Below the pieces are notes generated by a model. That model saw only the letters and a list, made by a program, of their open reading frames with translations. It made no database searches and was not told the origin of the DNA. Source: Chalara sp. BL73 (lineage: Eukaryota; Ascomycota; Leotiomycetes; Helotiales). From it: a DNA stretch of 64,000 bases. This document shows, in pieces, positions 26,589 to 36,434 of the stretch (position 1 is its first letter; each line of letters opens with the position of its first letter). The stretch covers positions 62,001-126,000 of the forward strand of contig CAKJVC010000205.1 of assembly GCA_918026815.1 (NCBI GenBank), written 5' to 3'. Position numbers and translations under genes: made by a program.

Positions 26589-26715
26589 ATGGTATTTCAG
26601 AAAGCCACCAAATAATTGATGGTATTTGAGAAAGCCTCCAACACTCTTAAATTTTTAATGGTATTTCAGAAAGCCACCAAATAATTGATGGTATTTGAGA
26701 AAGCCTTCAACACTC
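26589..26715. repeat. MULE left subterminal direct repeat (2 x 58 bp)
   Basis: Two 58-bp copies at 26589-26646 and 26658-26715 differ at a single base. Each contains two oppositely annotated variants of the short motif ATGGTATTTCAG / ATGGTATTTGAG that also occurs inside both TIRs. It is a likely multi-site binding platform for the transposase (inference). Confidence 0.9.
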
Positions 26716-26798
26716 GCTGTAAGCACGTTGTAGGTACGCTGTAAGTAGAATATTGGCCAGAAATCAATGTACTTTTATTGTTGTATTCCTAAAATCAA

Positions 26799-28769
26799 TT
26801 ATATTCCATACGCTTTCCCAGACCTTGTAGAAAATCGTAAAGCTAGATCTGTAGGTTGAATAGAATCTTGATCGAAAATATCGCTGTCGACTTCTGAAAA
26901 GTTATAGCTGCTATCACTTGTATCCAGCTCAATAGCCTGATCAACCTCTTCAATTTGTATGCCTAACTCTTGATCGAGGCGTGATTCCTCTTCTTCGTCG
27001 GTACTCAATTGATCCTCTTCTTCCTCTCTACTATCCTCATTCTCAGATTCCGATTGTAGCCATTCGTAAGCTCGTTCTCGACGTCCATTTGAAACAGGCT
27101 GATTTGTACAACGACGGCGATTATGACCCCATTCAAGGCAATTCCCACAGCGTGTTTGTTTTCTGCTCCACTGGCCTTTGCGTACGCGTTTTGTTCGAGG
27201 TCGGCCAGCTGCTTTGCGCAAAATCGGTGGCTTAATTGAATCGTCACGAGGAAGGTTTTCGATTGAAACTGGTAGTACTGTATGGCGGTAAGTCGACTCG
27301 TAAGCCTGCGTAGTGAAATACTGATCAAAAAGCTCAATTGAATCGATTCGCAGAAATTTTGCAGCGGCAATTGCGTGAGAACAAGGCGATTGATACTCAT
27401 TGAAATCTGTACAGTCGCAATACTTTTGATTCAAAACAACTACCCACTTCCGGCCTGATTCAGGATCCTCGACTTGCGCAATATTTTGATCTGAAAGATA
27501 AACTCGATATCGACGAGAAGCTTGTATTCGGCTTTTGAATTTGGCCATTGGCACGTTAGCAAGATCATTAGATTTGCTAGTTTCTGAACGCCTTTTGAAC
27601 CACGTTTCAGTCGCTGCCAAATAAATACCGTCTAGTAATCGAAGAGGAGGCAAACGTCGATAATCACTCCAAACTGAATTCAACGATTCGACAATATTAG
27701 AAGTATTATGGCCAAATCGAGGATATTTAGAATATGCTCTAGTCCAAAGCTCTTTGTCGATATTGCAAAGGTAATCGAAAGCAGGCGTACTTAGTTCTTT
27801 CAACTTCATCATTTCGGCTTTGAACAACAATGGCGTTTTAGCTTTACATGCTCTCCAGAAAAGTGGCTTCACTTTGTTACCGAATCTTTGCTGTAAGTTA
27901 TCTGCAATATGCTGACAACAGTGAAGATGAATTGCTGCAGGATACTCCTCTACTATAGCTTTCGCCATACCCTTTTCACGATCAGAAATAAAAGTATGGC
28001 GACGTTGCAAAGTTACTGGAAAAGCAATCTTTAAATGACGTAAAAACCAGCTCCACCAATACTCTTCTTCAATAGGTACTAATGCCCAGGCTAAAGGCAC
28101 TACTTTGTCGTTGGCGTCGATTCCACAACAAATCAACAATATCATACGATATCGCGACTTTGTATGAGTTCCATCAAGAGCAAAGAACTGACGAAGCTGT
28201 TTTGCAGCTAAACGAAGAGGGCCTGGAGCAAAAAAAGCTGCTTGGAATACGTTATCAGCCTGCGTTTGAAGTACAGCGTAATTGTTTTCATCGATTTCTT
28301 TGAACCTTTCGATATAGCTAGGAAATAGCGCAAACGATTCAGTTTCATCACCATACATCTCGTCGAGAACAGCCTGCTTTACACGATACGCTTGAAGGTA
28401 CGGAATTTTGTTATAAAATTGCAAGCGTTCAGTTGATTGAATTTGCTTTGGAGTAATTCTAGGATTCTCGATAATCGAAGAACGGTGATGAGGTATTATA
28501 TACTCCAAACTGTTTGTATTTGAAGCTTGAAAGTGACTTGCAGGAGAGCAAGTATGGGGTTCCAGATGAGTTATAACAACTCCTTTTCTTTTAGAATTAC
28601 AAGCTCTAATTTTGAACTTGCAGTTACGCGGCGTTCGACATACAATATTGAATCGTTTTTTATCTGAATGAGTAGCTTTCCATGATTCAGAAGCGTTTGC
28701 AACAAAGCTTTTGATAGCTAACTTAGCTGAAGAAATATCAGGAAACGTAGAGCCTATTTCGAGAGCCAT
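26799..28769 (-). CDS. MULE transposase, intact, 656 aa
   Basis: Single uninterrupted frame. An N-terminal WRKY/FLYWCH-like zinc-binding region is suggested by Cys44, Cys50, Cys57 and the HTC pair His72/Cys74. The MULE transposase core carries the DDE residues in FFALDGTHTK (Asp199), FISDREKGMAKAI (Asp263) and NIVESLNSVW (Glu361), with the typical CCQH segment at 284-287. A SWIM zinc finger follows (Cys451, Cys453, Cys463, His465). Next come an AT-hook-like AGRPRTKRVRKG (521-532) and a CCHC zinc knuckle (Cys541, Cys544, His549, Cys554). Residues 571-637 form a Glu/Ser/Asp-rich tail. Length fits autonomous fungal MULEs. The first Met at 28769 is the natural start, 240 bases inside the right TIR. 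The enzyme should bind the TIR/subterminal repeats and cut out or insert the element. All core residues are present, so activity is possible. The frames overlapping it on other strands are shadows. Confidence 0.96.
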   Translation of the reverse strand: MALEIGSTFPDISSAKLAIKSFVANASESWKATHSDKKRFNIVCRTPRNCKFKIRACNSKRKGVVITHLEPHTCSPASHFQASNTNSLEYIIPHHRSSIIENPRITPKQIQSTERLQFYNKIPYLQAYRVKQAVLDEMYGDETESFALFPSYIERFKEIDENNYAVLQTQADNVFQAAFFAPGPLRLAAKQLRQFFALDGTHTKSRYRMILLICCGIDANDKVVPLAWALVPIEEEYWWSWFLRHLKIAFPVTLQRRHTFISDREKGMAKAIVEEYPAAIHLHCCQHIADNLQQRFGNKVKPLFWRACKAKTPLLFKAEMMKLKELSTPAFDYLCNIDKELWTRAYSKYPRFGHNTSNIVESLNSVWSDYRRLPPLRLLDGIYLAATETWFKRRSETSKSNDLANVPMAKFKSRIQASRRYRVYLSDQNIAQVEDPESGRKWVVVLNQKYCDCTDFNEYQSPCSHAIAAAKFLRIDSIELFDQYFTTQAYESTYRHTVLPVSIENLPRDDSIKPPILRKAAGRPRTKRVRKGQWSRKQTRCGNCLEWGHNRRRCTNQPVSNGRRERAYEWLQSESENEDSREEEEDQLSTDEEEESRLDQELGIQIEEVDQAIELDTSDSSYNFSEVDSDIFDQDSIQPTDLALRFSTRSGKAYGI

Positions 28770-28873
28770 GATACGATATCGATAAAATTACAATTGAAAG
28801 GAATAAAAGGATTTCAAGTTACAATAGTATTAAGGTTTGTGGGTCATGTGTTTTAGTCTCTTGGCGGCAAATG

Positions 28874-28984
28874 GTGGTACGTCAGATATCTGCCAACAAA
28901 ATGATGGTATTTCAGAAAGATTACCTGTAACTACTAGAATATCTGAAATACCATCATTTGGTTGGCAGATATCTGACGTACCAC
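28874..28984. repeat. MULE right subterminal inverted repeat (hairpin)
   Basis: Arms of 43 bp at 28874-28916 and 28942-28984 with one mismatch and a 25-base spacer. The arms contain GTACGTCAGATATCTGCC, itself holding the palindrome CAGATATCTG. Found only at the right end; it lies between the transposase start codon and the right TIR and so overlaps the presumed promoter. Confidence 0.92.
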
Positions 28985-29007
28985 TGTTTCAAAACGGTGG
29001 TACGCCC

Positions 29008-29080
29008 AGAAAGCCTCCAAATTTAGTGGTGGTATTTGAGATATTTACTGACTTTTCGATGGTATTTCAGATATTTGCCG
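29008..29080. repeat. MULE right terminal inverted repeat
   Basis: 73 bp, inverse complement of 26501-26573 with six mismatches; ends ATATTTGCCG next to the target duplication. Confidence 0.95.
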
Positions 29081-30009
29081 TTTTTTTAAAACTATAAATA
29101 TATATTTAATTTTTTTCGTTTTATTTTTAAAACTAGTATATAAAAAAGCATTATTAGTTTTATATATAAAAATTAAACCGATTAATTTAAAAACTAAATA
29201 TAAAATAAAAATAATACTAAATTACAAATATATTAAAAAAAAGCTAAAGTATTTAATTAAATAGTTAAATTATTTTGATTCGAAAAACATATAAAAACTA
29301 AAAAAAAACTTTAATTGTTTTGCGATACTTAAAAAATTTTATCGGCAAAATTTTAATTTTTTACTATAATCGACTAAAACACGTTTTTTAAAAAAAAATC
29401 GTATTTTAAAAACAGCGCGTTTTAAAAAAGATTTTAGTAAAATTGCTCGTTTAATTACTACCGACTTTTTATACTAACTTTTTTTTTTTTTTAAAAATAT
29501 CGAGCTTATTTAAAAATACTAAATTACGTCGTAATATTTTTTTTTTATAATTACGCAAAAAACAGCGCTATAATTGCAACTGTTTAATACGAACTATAAT
29601 TTCAAACAGTTCGTTTTTAGTTTAATTTATTTTGTTTTTGATTTTTTTTTTCGTTTTATTTAAAAACTTTTAGTTTTTAAAAGCAAAACTATTAATATTA
29701 TATTTAAATAAACTACAACGTATATATTTAGTATAACAAGTTGACTTTTTTGCTTTTATGCATTTTATAAAATAACGATTTTAAATATGTTTTTTTTTGC
29801 AAACAGTATACAAAATTATTTTTTCGCCGGTTAAAATTATTCGTTTTTTTAAATTATTTTTTTTGTTATTTTTTTTCGACGTTTTAAAATTAAAACAATC
29901 GGCTAAACGTTTAGTTATTATAATAATAAAAAAAGCGGCTATGCAACTACTAGAAATATTTTTTTAGTATATTTAAATATATAAACACGCTAGTTTAAAA
30001 AAATAATAG

Positions 30010-30358
30010 TGTTACAAACGTCGCAATAAAACTACAGTTTTAAAAACTTAAAATTCGGTAAATTTAATTTACACAAAAAACTTTTAAACAAAATTCACGT
30101 AATAAATTATAAATCGCTTATAATTTATAATTCAACGGATTATTGTTATGCAATAATTTAATTCTACGAAAGTTTTATATAAGTAAATAAGATTTCTTTA
30201 AATAAAAGCTTTATGCTTAACTTAAAATAGTATTTTTATAGCATACCTGTTATTAAGATTTAATTTTTATATGTGATATACTTACTTCTTTTTAAACCAA
30301 CAATTCTCGAACCAAGATTTTCTATTTATATCAGTCGAGGGTTGATAAGACCGTAACA
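30010..30358 (+). repeat. 3' LTR of Gypsy element D
   Basis: Inner part (30010 to about 30170) is mutated, outer part (about 30240-30358) keeps C and G. Ends CCGTAACA followed by the duplication acata. Confidence 0.9.
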
Positions 30359-30416
30359 ACATACAAGTTTAAAATATCGAAAATTATATATATACTGTTT
30401 GTACGTAAATTAGCTA

Positions 30417-30500
30417 TTGAATGGGGGACAGGTCATGTGACGGAGTCACATGACCCTGGAAGGGGCATATCCTCATTCCTCCATTCAACCTTCAACAATC
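30417..30500. repeat. GC-rich palindromic block, unclassified
   Basis: Starts TTGAATGG at 30417 and has CCATTCAA at 30481-30488. Inside is a perfect 11-bp inverted repeat with a 3-base loop (GGTCATGTGAC at 30431-30441, GTCACATGACC at 30445-30455). Unmutated in an AT-rich setting. It may be a short solo LTR or MITE; no convincing target duplication was found. Confidence 0.5.
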
Positions 30501-30544
30501 AATTATATTCAACTTAAGCAATCTACGTAAAAACGTGGTGTTGC

Positions 30545-31338
30545 TACAAGTAAAATGATTTGACACTAATCAGTTAGATTTTTTAAATCAAAATATCGAA
30601 TTCTAATCGGTTCAATCTAATACAAACGCTATTTTCAAATTTTTGCGACGTTGCAACAAATTTGCAACTTTATTTGTTCCGAACTAATTTTTAAACTAAA
30701 CTGTACGCGTACTTAACTAATTATAACTATTTTTGCAAGTTTTTTCGGAAATCAAAAACTAACCGATAAAAATAAATGGCAATATAGTAGTATTAACGCA
30801 AAAAAAACTACAGTAAAAAACTTTAACTTATACGTAATTGCAAAAATCAAAAAATACACCGACAATACAAAACTAAATATCGACTTTTGGAAGTTTTTTT
30901 AAAATGATTTTAAAAGTTTCAATAAAAAGAAATTTAACAAAATTACTTTTTTGATTCGCTAAAACTTACAAGCTTATTTGTATAACAGTAGCGTTTACAT
31001 ACTACTTTACAACAAATCCAGATTTTTAAGCTAAACTTTATATAACGTAGCAAATAAAAAAAACGCTATACTTAAAATGATAAAAAAATTAAAACTTTGC
31101 TGAACTAACCGAAAAGCTTAAACAAAATAATATTCGTAAAATTTTTCGAGCAAATACAAAAACGATTTGCAGCTTACGGGCTTCGTAACAACTTCTAGCT
31201 TTATTAAACTTTATTTTCCGGTTTGTTAACTATTCCGGAAAAAAATACAAACTCAATAATTGCATAAACTTAACATAGAATCACAACTAGAAAAAAACTA
31301 CAGTTACAGCAAAAAATTAGCCGTTTTGACTAAACTGT
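30545..31338. other. RIP-mutated relic, unclassified, left of the long-TIR element
   Basis: AT-rich DNA with many retained CpG. It continues at 32126 beyond the insertion. No conserved protein motif was recognised. Confidence 0.45.
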
Positions 31339-31340
31339 TA

Positions 31341-32123
31341 TTACGGAGAGTGCTTAGTAGTGCAGCGAACAGCTAATTGATTATTGACAGTTCTAAATAG
31401 CGAAGTGATATCATTGTACGTATACACGCTTGAAAAACAGGTAATTTAAAGTTGAGCTGTTTTTTTAAACACTAGTTTTTTATTTACTTTTAACATGCTT
31501 GCGTATTCAGCTAATAACTTTTTACGTGAGTTTATTTTGTAATACACTTTTTATTTTTTCGTGCTGTAATTTTATTAATTAAAAAACAACTCGCAAAAAT
31601 ACTGTTTTTTGTATTAACTTAAATTGCGCGCGTTTATTTTTCGTATAGTAAAAGCGCGTTAGTGTTGTTTTGAAAAAAGTTGATTTCGAAGTTTAAAATT
31701 CTAAACGCGATATTGTAAATATTAAGTTTTTTAGCGAGTAAGTTGTAATTTATTGATTTTTGTTTATTTAGTTACTACTTTTTCGATTAAGTAAATTATA
31801 TAGTATAAATTAGCATTTTTTGTTTTTACCTTTTTTTTTTAGCAACAACAATACTATTACTATTATTATTATTTTTATTATTACTTTTATTATTATTAGC
31901 AGTTGCTTTTTACTATTAATGTCACAGAACCGATCTACGTTAAAGATTATTGGAGGAATACGCGAGCACGCTGAAAATGGCCAAGGAGGTGATATTTATA
32001 AAATCAGCTCAACTGTAAATTACTTGTTTTTTAAGCGTGTATATATACAATAATATCACTTCGCTATTTGAAACTGTTAACAATTAATTAGCTGTTCGCT
32101 ATACTACTAAACACTTTTTGTAA
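31341..32123 (+). mobile_element. Long-TIR element (783 bp), TA-flanked, non-autonomous
   Basis: Terminal inverted repeats of about 120 bp (31341-31460 and 32003-32123) start TTACGGAGAGTGCTTAG and TTACAAAAAGTGTTTAG. Most differences are G-to-A or C-to-T in the right arm. TA flanks both ends (31339-31340, 32124-32125). The size and long TIRs suggest a deletion derivative or MITE of a Tc1-mariner-type element, but the parent family was not identified. Confidence 0.85.
31919..32053 (+). pseudogene. Short conserved-looking frame inside the long-TIR element
   Basis: From ATG at 31919 the plus strand encodes MSQNRSTLKIIGGIREHAEN and 24 more residues, ending within the right TIR. This stretch is GC-balanced and free of RIP stops although the 100 bases before it are TTA/ATT repeats. 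It could be the surviving first exon of the parent transposase or a captured host fragment. No domain recognised. Confidence 0.4.
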
Positions 32124-32125
32124 TA

Positions 32126-33676
32126 GTTATAAGCCCGGATTTGCAACTAAAACACTTTTATTGCGCATATTAAAAGCTTTTAGTCGCAAAACAACTAATT
32201 TCTTAATTACTTTTTTACAGAATAATTTTTTACACTAACAAACATCGTAACTATACAATAGCAAGTTCGCAGAAGTTTTCTAATATACTAATAAAAAATA
32301 AACATAATTAGCTTAAGTAGTTTATGTTATTAAAATATAAAGCACGTTACTAAAGCGCGTAAAAACTAGTTGATTTAAACGCTTTTAACAATTAATTCAA
32401 TTTAGTAGTATTACTATTAAAGTCGAAATCGCTAAAAAAGCTAGTCGATATAAAAAATCAAACTTGTATTAAAAAATACAATATTAAATTTACTGTATAC
32501 TTAGCGCTAATAGTTAATTAAAACAATACATTTTAAACAAAAGCAACTTTTTTATTATTAATTGTTTTTCTTATAAAAATTCTTGTTTTAATAATCGAAA
32601 AAAAAAAGTTTAAACAATTTTTATTAAACTACAATATTTATTTATAGTTATAATTAGCGATATACAAACGAACTAGTTAATATACAATAAAAATTATAGA
32701 ATAAAAATGTTAAAATAAACAAAGCAGCTAAAAAAGTACTAATAAATATTAAGTTAAATTACAAAAACAATAAATCCGTTAAAACTAAAAAACGCAAAAT
32801 TATAACTAGCAATTAATAAAACTATTAATATACAAATATTTGTGCAACAATTAAAAAAAAAATTGCTTTAATTAATTTTAACACAATTAACACAATTTGT
32901 ACAAAATACTGACAAGTTTTTAGTTGAACAGCAAAAAAAAACATTAATAAAAAACAGTAGTTAAACAATTAAAACAAAGTATATAAACAAGCAAAACTTT
33001 ACAATTTAACAAAAATATAAAATAATTTAATTATACAAAAATTTTTTATAGCTATTTGCACAAAACTAAACTTTGTTTAACTAAAAAAAAAACTGCAAAA
33101 TTTAATAGTACAATTAAAAATTAATAAAAAAACAAAAATAATCGAACAGTTAATAGCTAATTTCGCGAAACTAATTTATGCAAATAATACAAACTTTAAA
33201 CTAAAAAGTTAAAAGCTTAGTTTATTTGTTACACTAAAAAAAAAAGTTAACAATTTTAATATTTCGAGTTTAAACTTTTAAGATATTTTTAAATTTTTAA
33301 TTAAAAACTTGTTTAATAAAAAAAAAATTGTTTATACTACGTTAAACAAATTAATTACAAGTATACGTAAAAACTAAAAAATGTAAAAATGTACAATTTG
33401 CAATTACCGAAAAGTTTAATAAACTGTTTTTAAAACTAATTAAAAAAAAAACTAAATTTTTTTTTAAAAACAATTAAATTCGATTAATTAAACAAAGCTA
33501 AAAACAGTTTTTTAAAAAAAAAGTAATTTAAACAAGTTTTAAACAAAAAAACTTTTTTTTTTGTTTTATTTAACAATACTATAATCGACTTAAAACTAGT
33601 AAAAAGTATATTAGTCGAAATATTAATTAAAGTATACGTAATATTTAATTATACTTAACTATACTTTTTATTAGTT
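32126..33676 (+). pseudogene. RIP-mutated relic, possibly retroelement gag
   Basis: Continuation of the host sequence of the long-TIR element. The plus strand at about 33140-33400 reads through stops as a plausible protein (LIANFAKLIYANNTNFKLKS, then SLFVTLKKKVNNFNISSLNF), followed by a possible CTICNY segment near 33390. This suggests a former coding region, perhaps gag, but no family was recognised. Confidence 0.4.
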
Positions 33677-33681
33677 AGTAT

Positions 33682-33840
33682 TGTCACGTATCCAAATCCT
33701 TTGGCCTGGTAAGGCGGCTAGTAAGGTGGTTCTATTACGAGAATACTAAACTAAGGAGGAAAGGCAATCGTTGTGCGCGACCATGATAGAAATGAGGGGT
33801 CGCCAAGCCCATCTAGGTCACATGATCCATGATCGTGACA
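33682..33840 (-). repeat. Solo LTR, family III, intact
   Basis: 159 bp, starts TGTCACGTATCC, ends GATCGTGACA, duplication agtat at 33677-33681 and 33841-33845. Inverse orientation to 17869 and 61856; sequence almost unmutated. Confidence 0.92.
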
Positions 33841-33845
33841 AGTAT

Positions 33846-34692
33846 ACTGTTCAACAACTGTACTACAATTTATTTAATAAATAATATATTATTACTAAAT
33901 TTAAATTTTTTTATAAAAGTTATTTTCGTAATTTTTATATTTTTTGTTATATATATTAATACTTTAAACCTTTTTTTACTTAAATAATTGGTTTGTTTAT
34001 ATTATATATTTACTAAATTTAATTTTAGTTTTAAATAGATTTTAAAAAAAAAGCATACTTTGTTAATTTAGCGATTTAAAATTAAATATACTATTACGTA
34101 TAATATTAGTATAGTAAAAGTTTTTTTAAAAACAAATAAATAAAAAAACAATTGTTTGTATTTAAAAAAAACTAAATTCTTTTTACGTTTTAACTGTTTT
34201 ATTATAACATTTTTTTATTTGTTTTATATTTCAGCGAATATTTTAATTTATAAAACTACAATTTAATAGTAAATATTCGAATTTTTAAAATTATATTTAT
34301 ATAAAAAATTTTAATTAATATTATTTTTATTAGTTTAAATTTAATTATACGTAATTTTTTAATTTATTAAATATTTTAAAAAAAAAACTTATTATTCCGG
34401 ATTTTACGTATTTGTTGTAATTAACTTGTATTAAATATAAAATATATACTTAAATATATATAAAACAAGTAATTTTTAAAAAAACACTTAATAAAATATT
34501 ATTTCGACTGTTTTACAAAATAACGTAAAACTTGTTTAAATTTTTTAATTATTTAGTATATAACAAAACAAAGTATTTGCTAATAATTAAAAACGAATAC
34601 AACAAAAAACTTTTTAGTTTTTTGTTAACGTTAAAAAAAAAAACTAACATAACACAAACAGTTCGTAGTTTTAACAAATAAATAAAACGTTA
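33846..34692. other. AT-rich relic, not identified
   Basis: RIP-mutated spacer between a solo LTR and Gypsy element E. No domain recognised; mostly TA-rich low-complexity sequence. Confidence 0.45.
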
Positions 34693-34697
34693 ATACA

Positions 34698-34900
34698 TGT
34701 AAAGTGCTGGAGTAGGGTGGCACAAGTCAACTGCAATTGATACAAAGACTAATCTCTACTTTCTCTACTACGTCCCGAGTCCTTTACTTATACCCTCCGA
34801 ACCCCTGGCGACTCCCTACGTGCCTATATATGCCAAGCCTCAGTGTCTTTACCGAGCCCCTCTTAGTGCCTCTTAGCATGTGACATCCTGGCGCCTGACA
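34698..34900 (-). repeat. Left (3') LTR of Gypsy element E
   Basis: 203 bp, nearly unmutated, GC-balanced. Homologous to 41394-41586 and to the fragment at 46549-46749. Confidence 0.92.
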
Positions 34901-35165
34901 TTGCTCCTTTTTTTAGAACGTCGTCCCGACGTTCATGCTAGTATTGTGAGCTTCAGGCGCGGGTATTGTAGCTTAGTATTATAGCCAGTTCGTGGAGCAA
35001 TCGAAAGTAAGCCGAAGAAAGCTTGTGGCGAACAACAACTTAAGTACAATAAAAAGCGAAAACTGAGTACAATAAAAACAATCAACAATACTCTCAAAAT
35101 AAATAAGTAACAGTAACAATAGCTTTTTAGTTATAAATAGAAATAAGTAATAGTCGAACTTCAGC

Positions 35166-35636
35166 TTATAAATAAGCGCTTCTTTTCCGCTTAGCTGCGT
35201 TTTCTTTTTTTTTTTGTAACACTATTACTAATACTATTACTACTACTACTACTACTACTACTACTATATCTGCTTTACGTTCCGCTTCCGTCTCGGCTTC
35301 GGCTACTTCCGTTTGCTTTCGCTGCGCGAAGATTGCGGGCTCTAAGCTCGAAGTCTGCTGCTTTTTCAATAAAAAAAGCAGCATTAAGTGTTTTCGCTGC
35401 CGCGGTTTTAAAGCCAAATGTCTTTCTGTAAGTATTTTGTAGTTTCGATACTTTTTCGATTTAACTCCGGCTAGCTGCCGGCTGCTTTTCGTCGCTGTAG
35501 TAGTCGCTTCGCACGCTAGTCGCGTTTGTTTCGAAAGCGTCCCGGTTCCGACGACCGCAAAAAGCGCTTCCGTAAAGCTATCGCCCGGGTTTTTTCGGAA
35601 ATTAAAAATCGTTCGGAAGCTTTGTTTTGCTAACAA
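35166..35636 (-). other. 156-codon open frame near the 3' end of element E
   Basis: Open on the minus strand between the integrase region and the 3' LTR. The peptide has an Ala/Glu-rich piece (TEVAEAETEAERKAD), a run of Val produced by a (TAC)n microsatellite at about 35235-35266, and a basic end. No family is recognised. It may be the C-terminal end of the polyprotein left open by chance, or a coincidence of mild mutation. Not called as a gene. Confidence 0.3.
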
Positions 35637-35793
35637 GCCTACTCTAAAAAAATAAAAGCAGTTTTTTTGGCTTTTTTTACGAAAGCCAAAAAAACCAATT
35701 TTTTCTTGCGAGAGTTAATTAAATTGCAGCGGGTAGCGGTAAGTAATCGAACTTTTTTCGACTCGTAGCCGATCTGATTTAGTTAAGCCGGCA

Positions 35794-36056
35794 TCAGCGA
35801 AAACGAAAACGAAGAAAAAGACAAAAAGAATAAAAATAAAAAAAAGTTTGCCTCCGAAAAAGAAAAAAAGAGAAATAAGAAAATGGAAGAAAGAAAAAAA
35901 AAGGAGAAAAGTGATAAGATAGGAGAAAGAAGTGGAGAAGAAGGAGAAGAAAAGAGTGAGAAAATAAAAAAGAAAAGTAAAGAAGAAAAAGAAAAAAAAG
36001 AAAAAGAAAAAGAAAGTCGAAAAAGAATCGGAAAAGAAAAAGTAGTGGAGAAAGTA
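35794..36056. repeat. Polypurine tract, about 260 bp, strand-biased
   Basis: The plus strand is almost wholly A and G (GAAAAAG, GGAGAAAAG and similar units) for some 260 bases, with a short break near 35850. It lies in element E downstream of its integrase. Confidence 0.9.
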
Positions 36057-36434
36057 GTAACGGCTGCTTTAGCGGCGAGTAGTCTTCTGGACGTTTAGCT
36101 TCGCCTTTAGGCACTTATCGTTTCGCCTCCGGGCCTTTGCTGTTTGCTTTCGGGCATAAATTAACTACTTTGCTTTTTTCCGTTTTTTTTTTTTCGTTTT
36201 TTTTGCTATTTTAAACGTAGTTCCCCGGTAATACTTTTGTACTACCTCGCCGGCGTTTCGAAAGTTTTTCGCGAGCTTTTATAAGTCTTCTGCAGAAAAA
36301 TACTTTTTTTAGTATACTAAATACTTTATTTTCTTTTTTGTAGTTCGATAAGCTTAAATAGCTTTCACTTTGTACTTTTTTTCTTTTTATACTAGAATCG
36401 GCGCCGGTTTTTCGACGGCTTTTTCACGTTTATA

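Larger units (their letters stand above)
26501..29080 (-). mobile_element. Complete MULE (Mutator-like) DNA transposon
   Basis: A 2580-bp element with 73-bp terminal inverted repeats at 26501-26573 and 29008-29080, differing at six positions, both starting CGGCAAATATCT. An exact 9-bp duplication tttttttaa flanks it (26492-26500 and 29081-29089), the size expected for Mutator-type transposition. It contains one open transposase gene on the minus strand and long, repetitive subterminal regions. It lies between the integrase and chromodomain segments of Gypsy element D. Base composition is normal and there is no visible RIP, so it is the youngest insertion here and may still be able to move. Confidence 0.96.
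22650..29345 (+). pseudogene. Gypsy D gag-pol remnant, split by the MULE
   Basis: Reading through stops on the plus strand gives, in order: a mutated gag zinc knuckle near 22710-22780 (CIKCKIKCNT); reverse transcriptase with LYIDYRKLNN near 24145 and YYLNDILVYF near 24440 (family YLDDILVYS); integrase C-terminal core near 25990-26290 (TNKKT region for the TDGQTER motif, then NNWIKFLLFIQFIYNNT-like reading); and, beyond the MULE, a chromodomain near 29210-29345 (LKYLIK, LNYFDSKN, KKNFNCFAILKKFY). The chromodomain after integrase marks the chromovirus branch. No domain is open over its full length. Confidence 0.85.
21341..30358 (+). mobile_element. Ty3/Gypsy chromovirus-type retrotransposon D with a nested MULE
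   Basis: LTRs at 21341-21688 and 30010-30358 are homologous, start TGTTACAA and end CGTAACA (CGTAATA in the left copy). The 5-bp duplication acata lies at 21336-21340 and 30359-30363. Without the MULE and its duplicated 9 bp the element is about 6.4 kb. Coding is on the plus strand with gag, pol and a chromodomain, all destroyed by RIP. Confidence 0.93.

Noticed and set aside
27005..27400. 131-codon open frame on the minus strand
   Set aside because: It overlaps the MULE transposase in another frame; the transposase has clear domain evidence.
35883..36098. 71-codon Lys/Glu-rich open frame
   Set aside because: It is the polypurine tract read as protein; so is the 106-codon Phe/Leu-rich frame on the opposite strand at 35794-36114.
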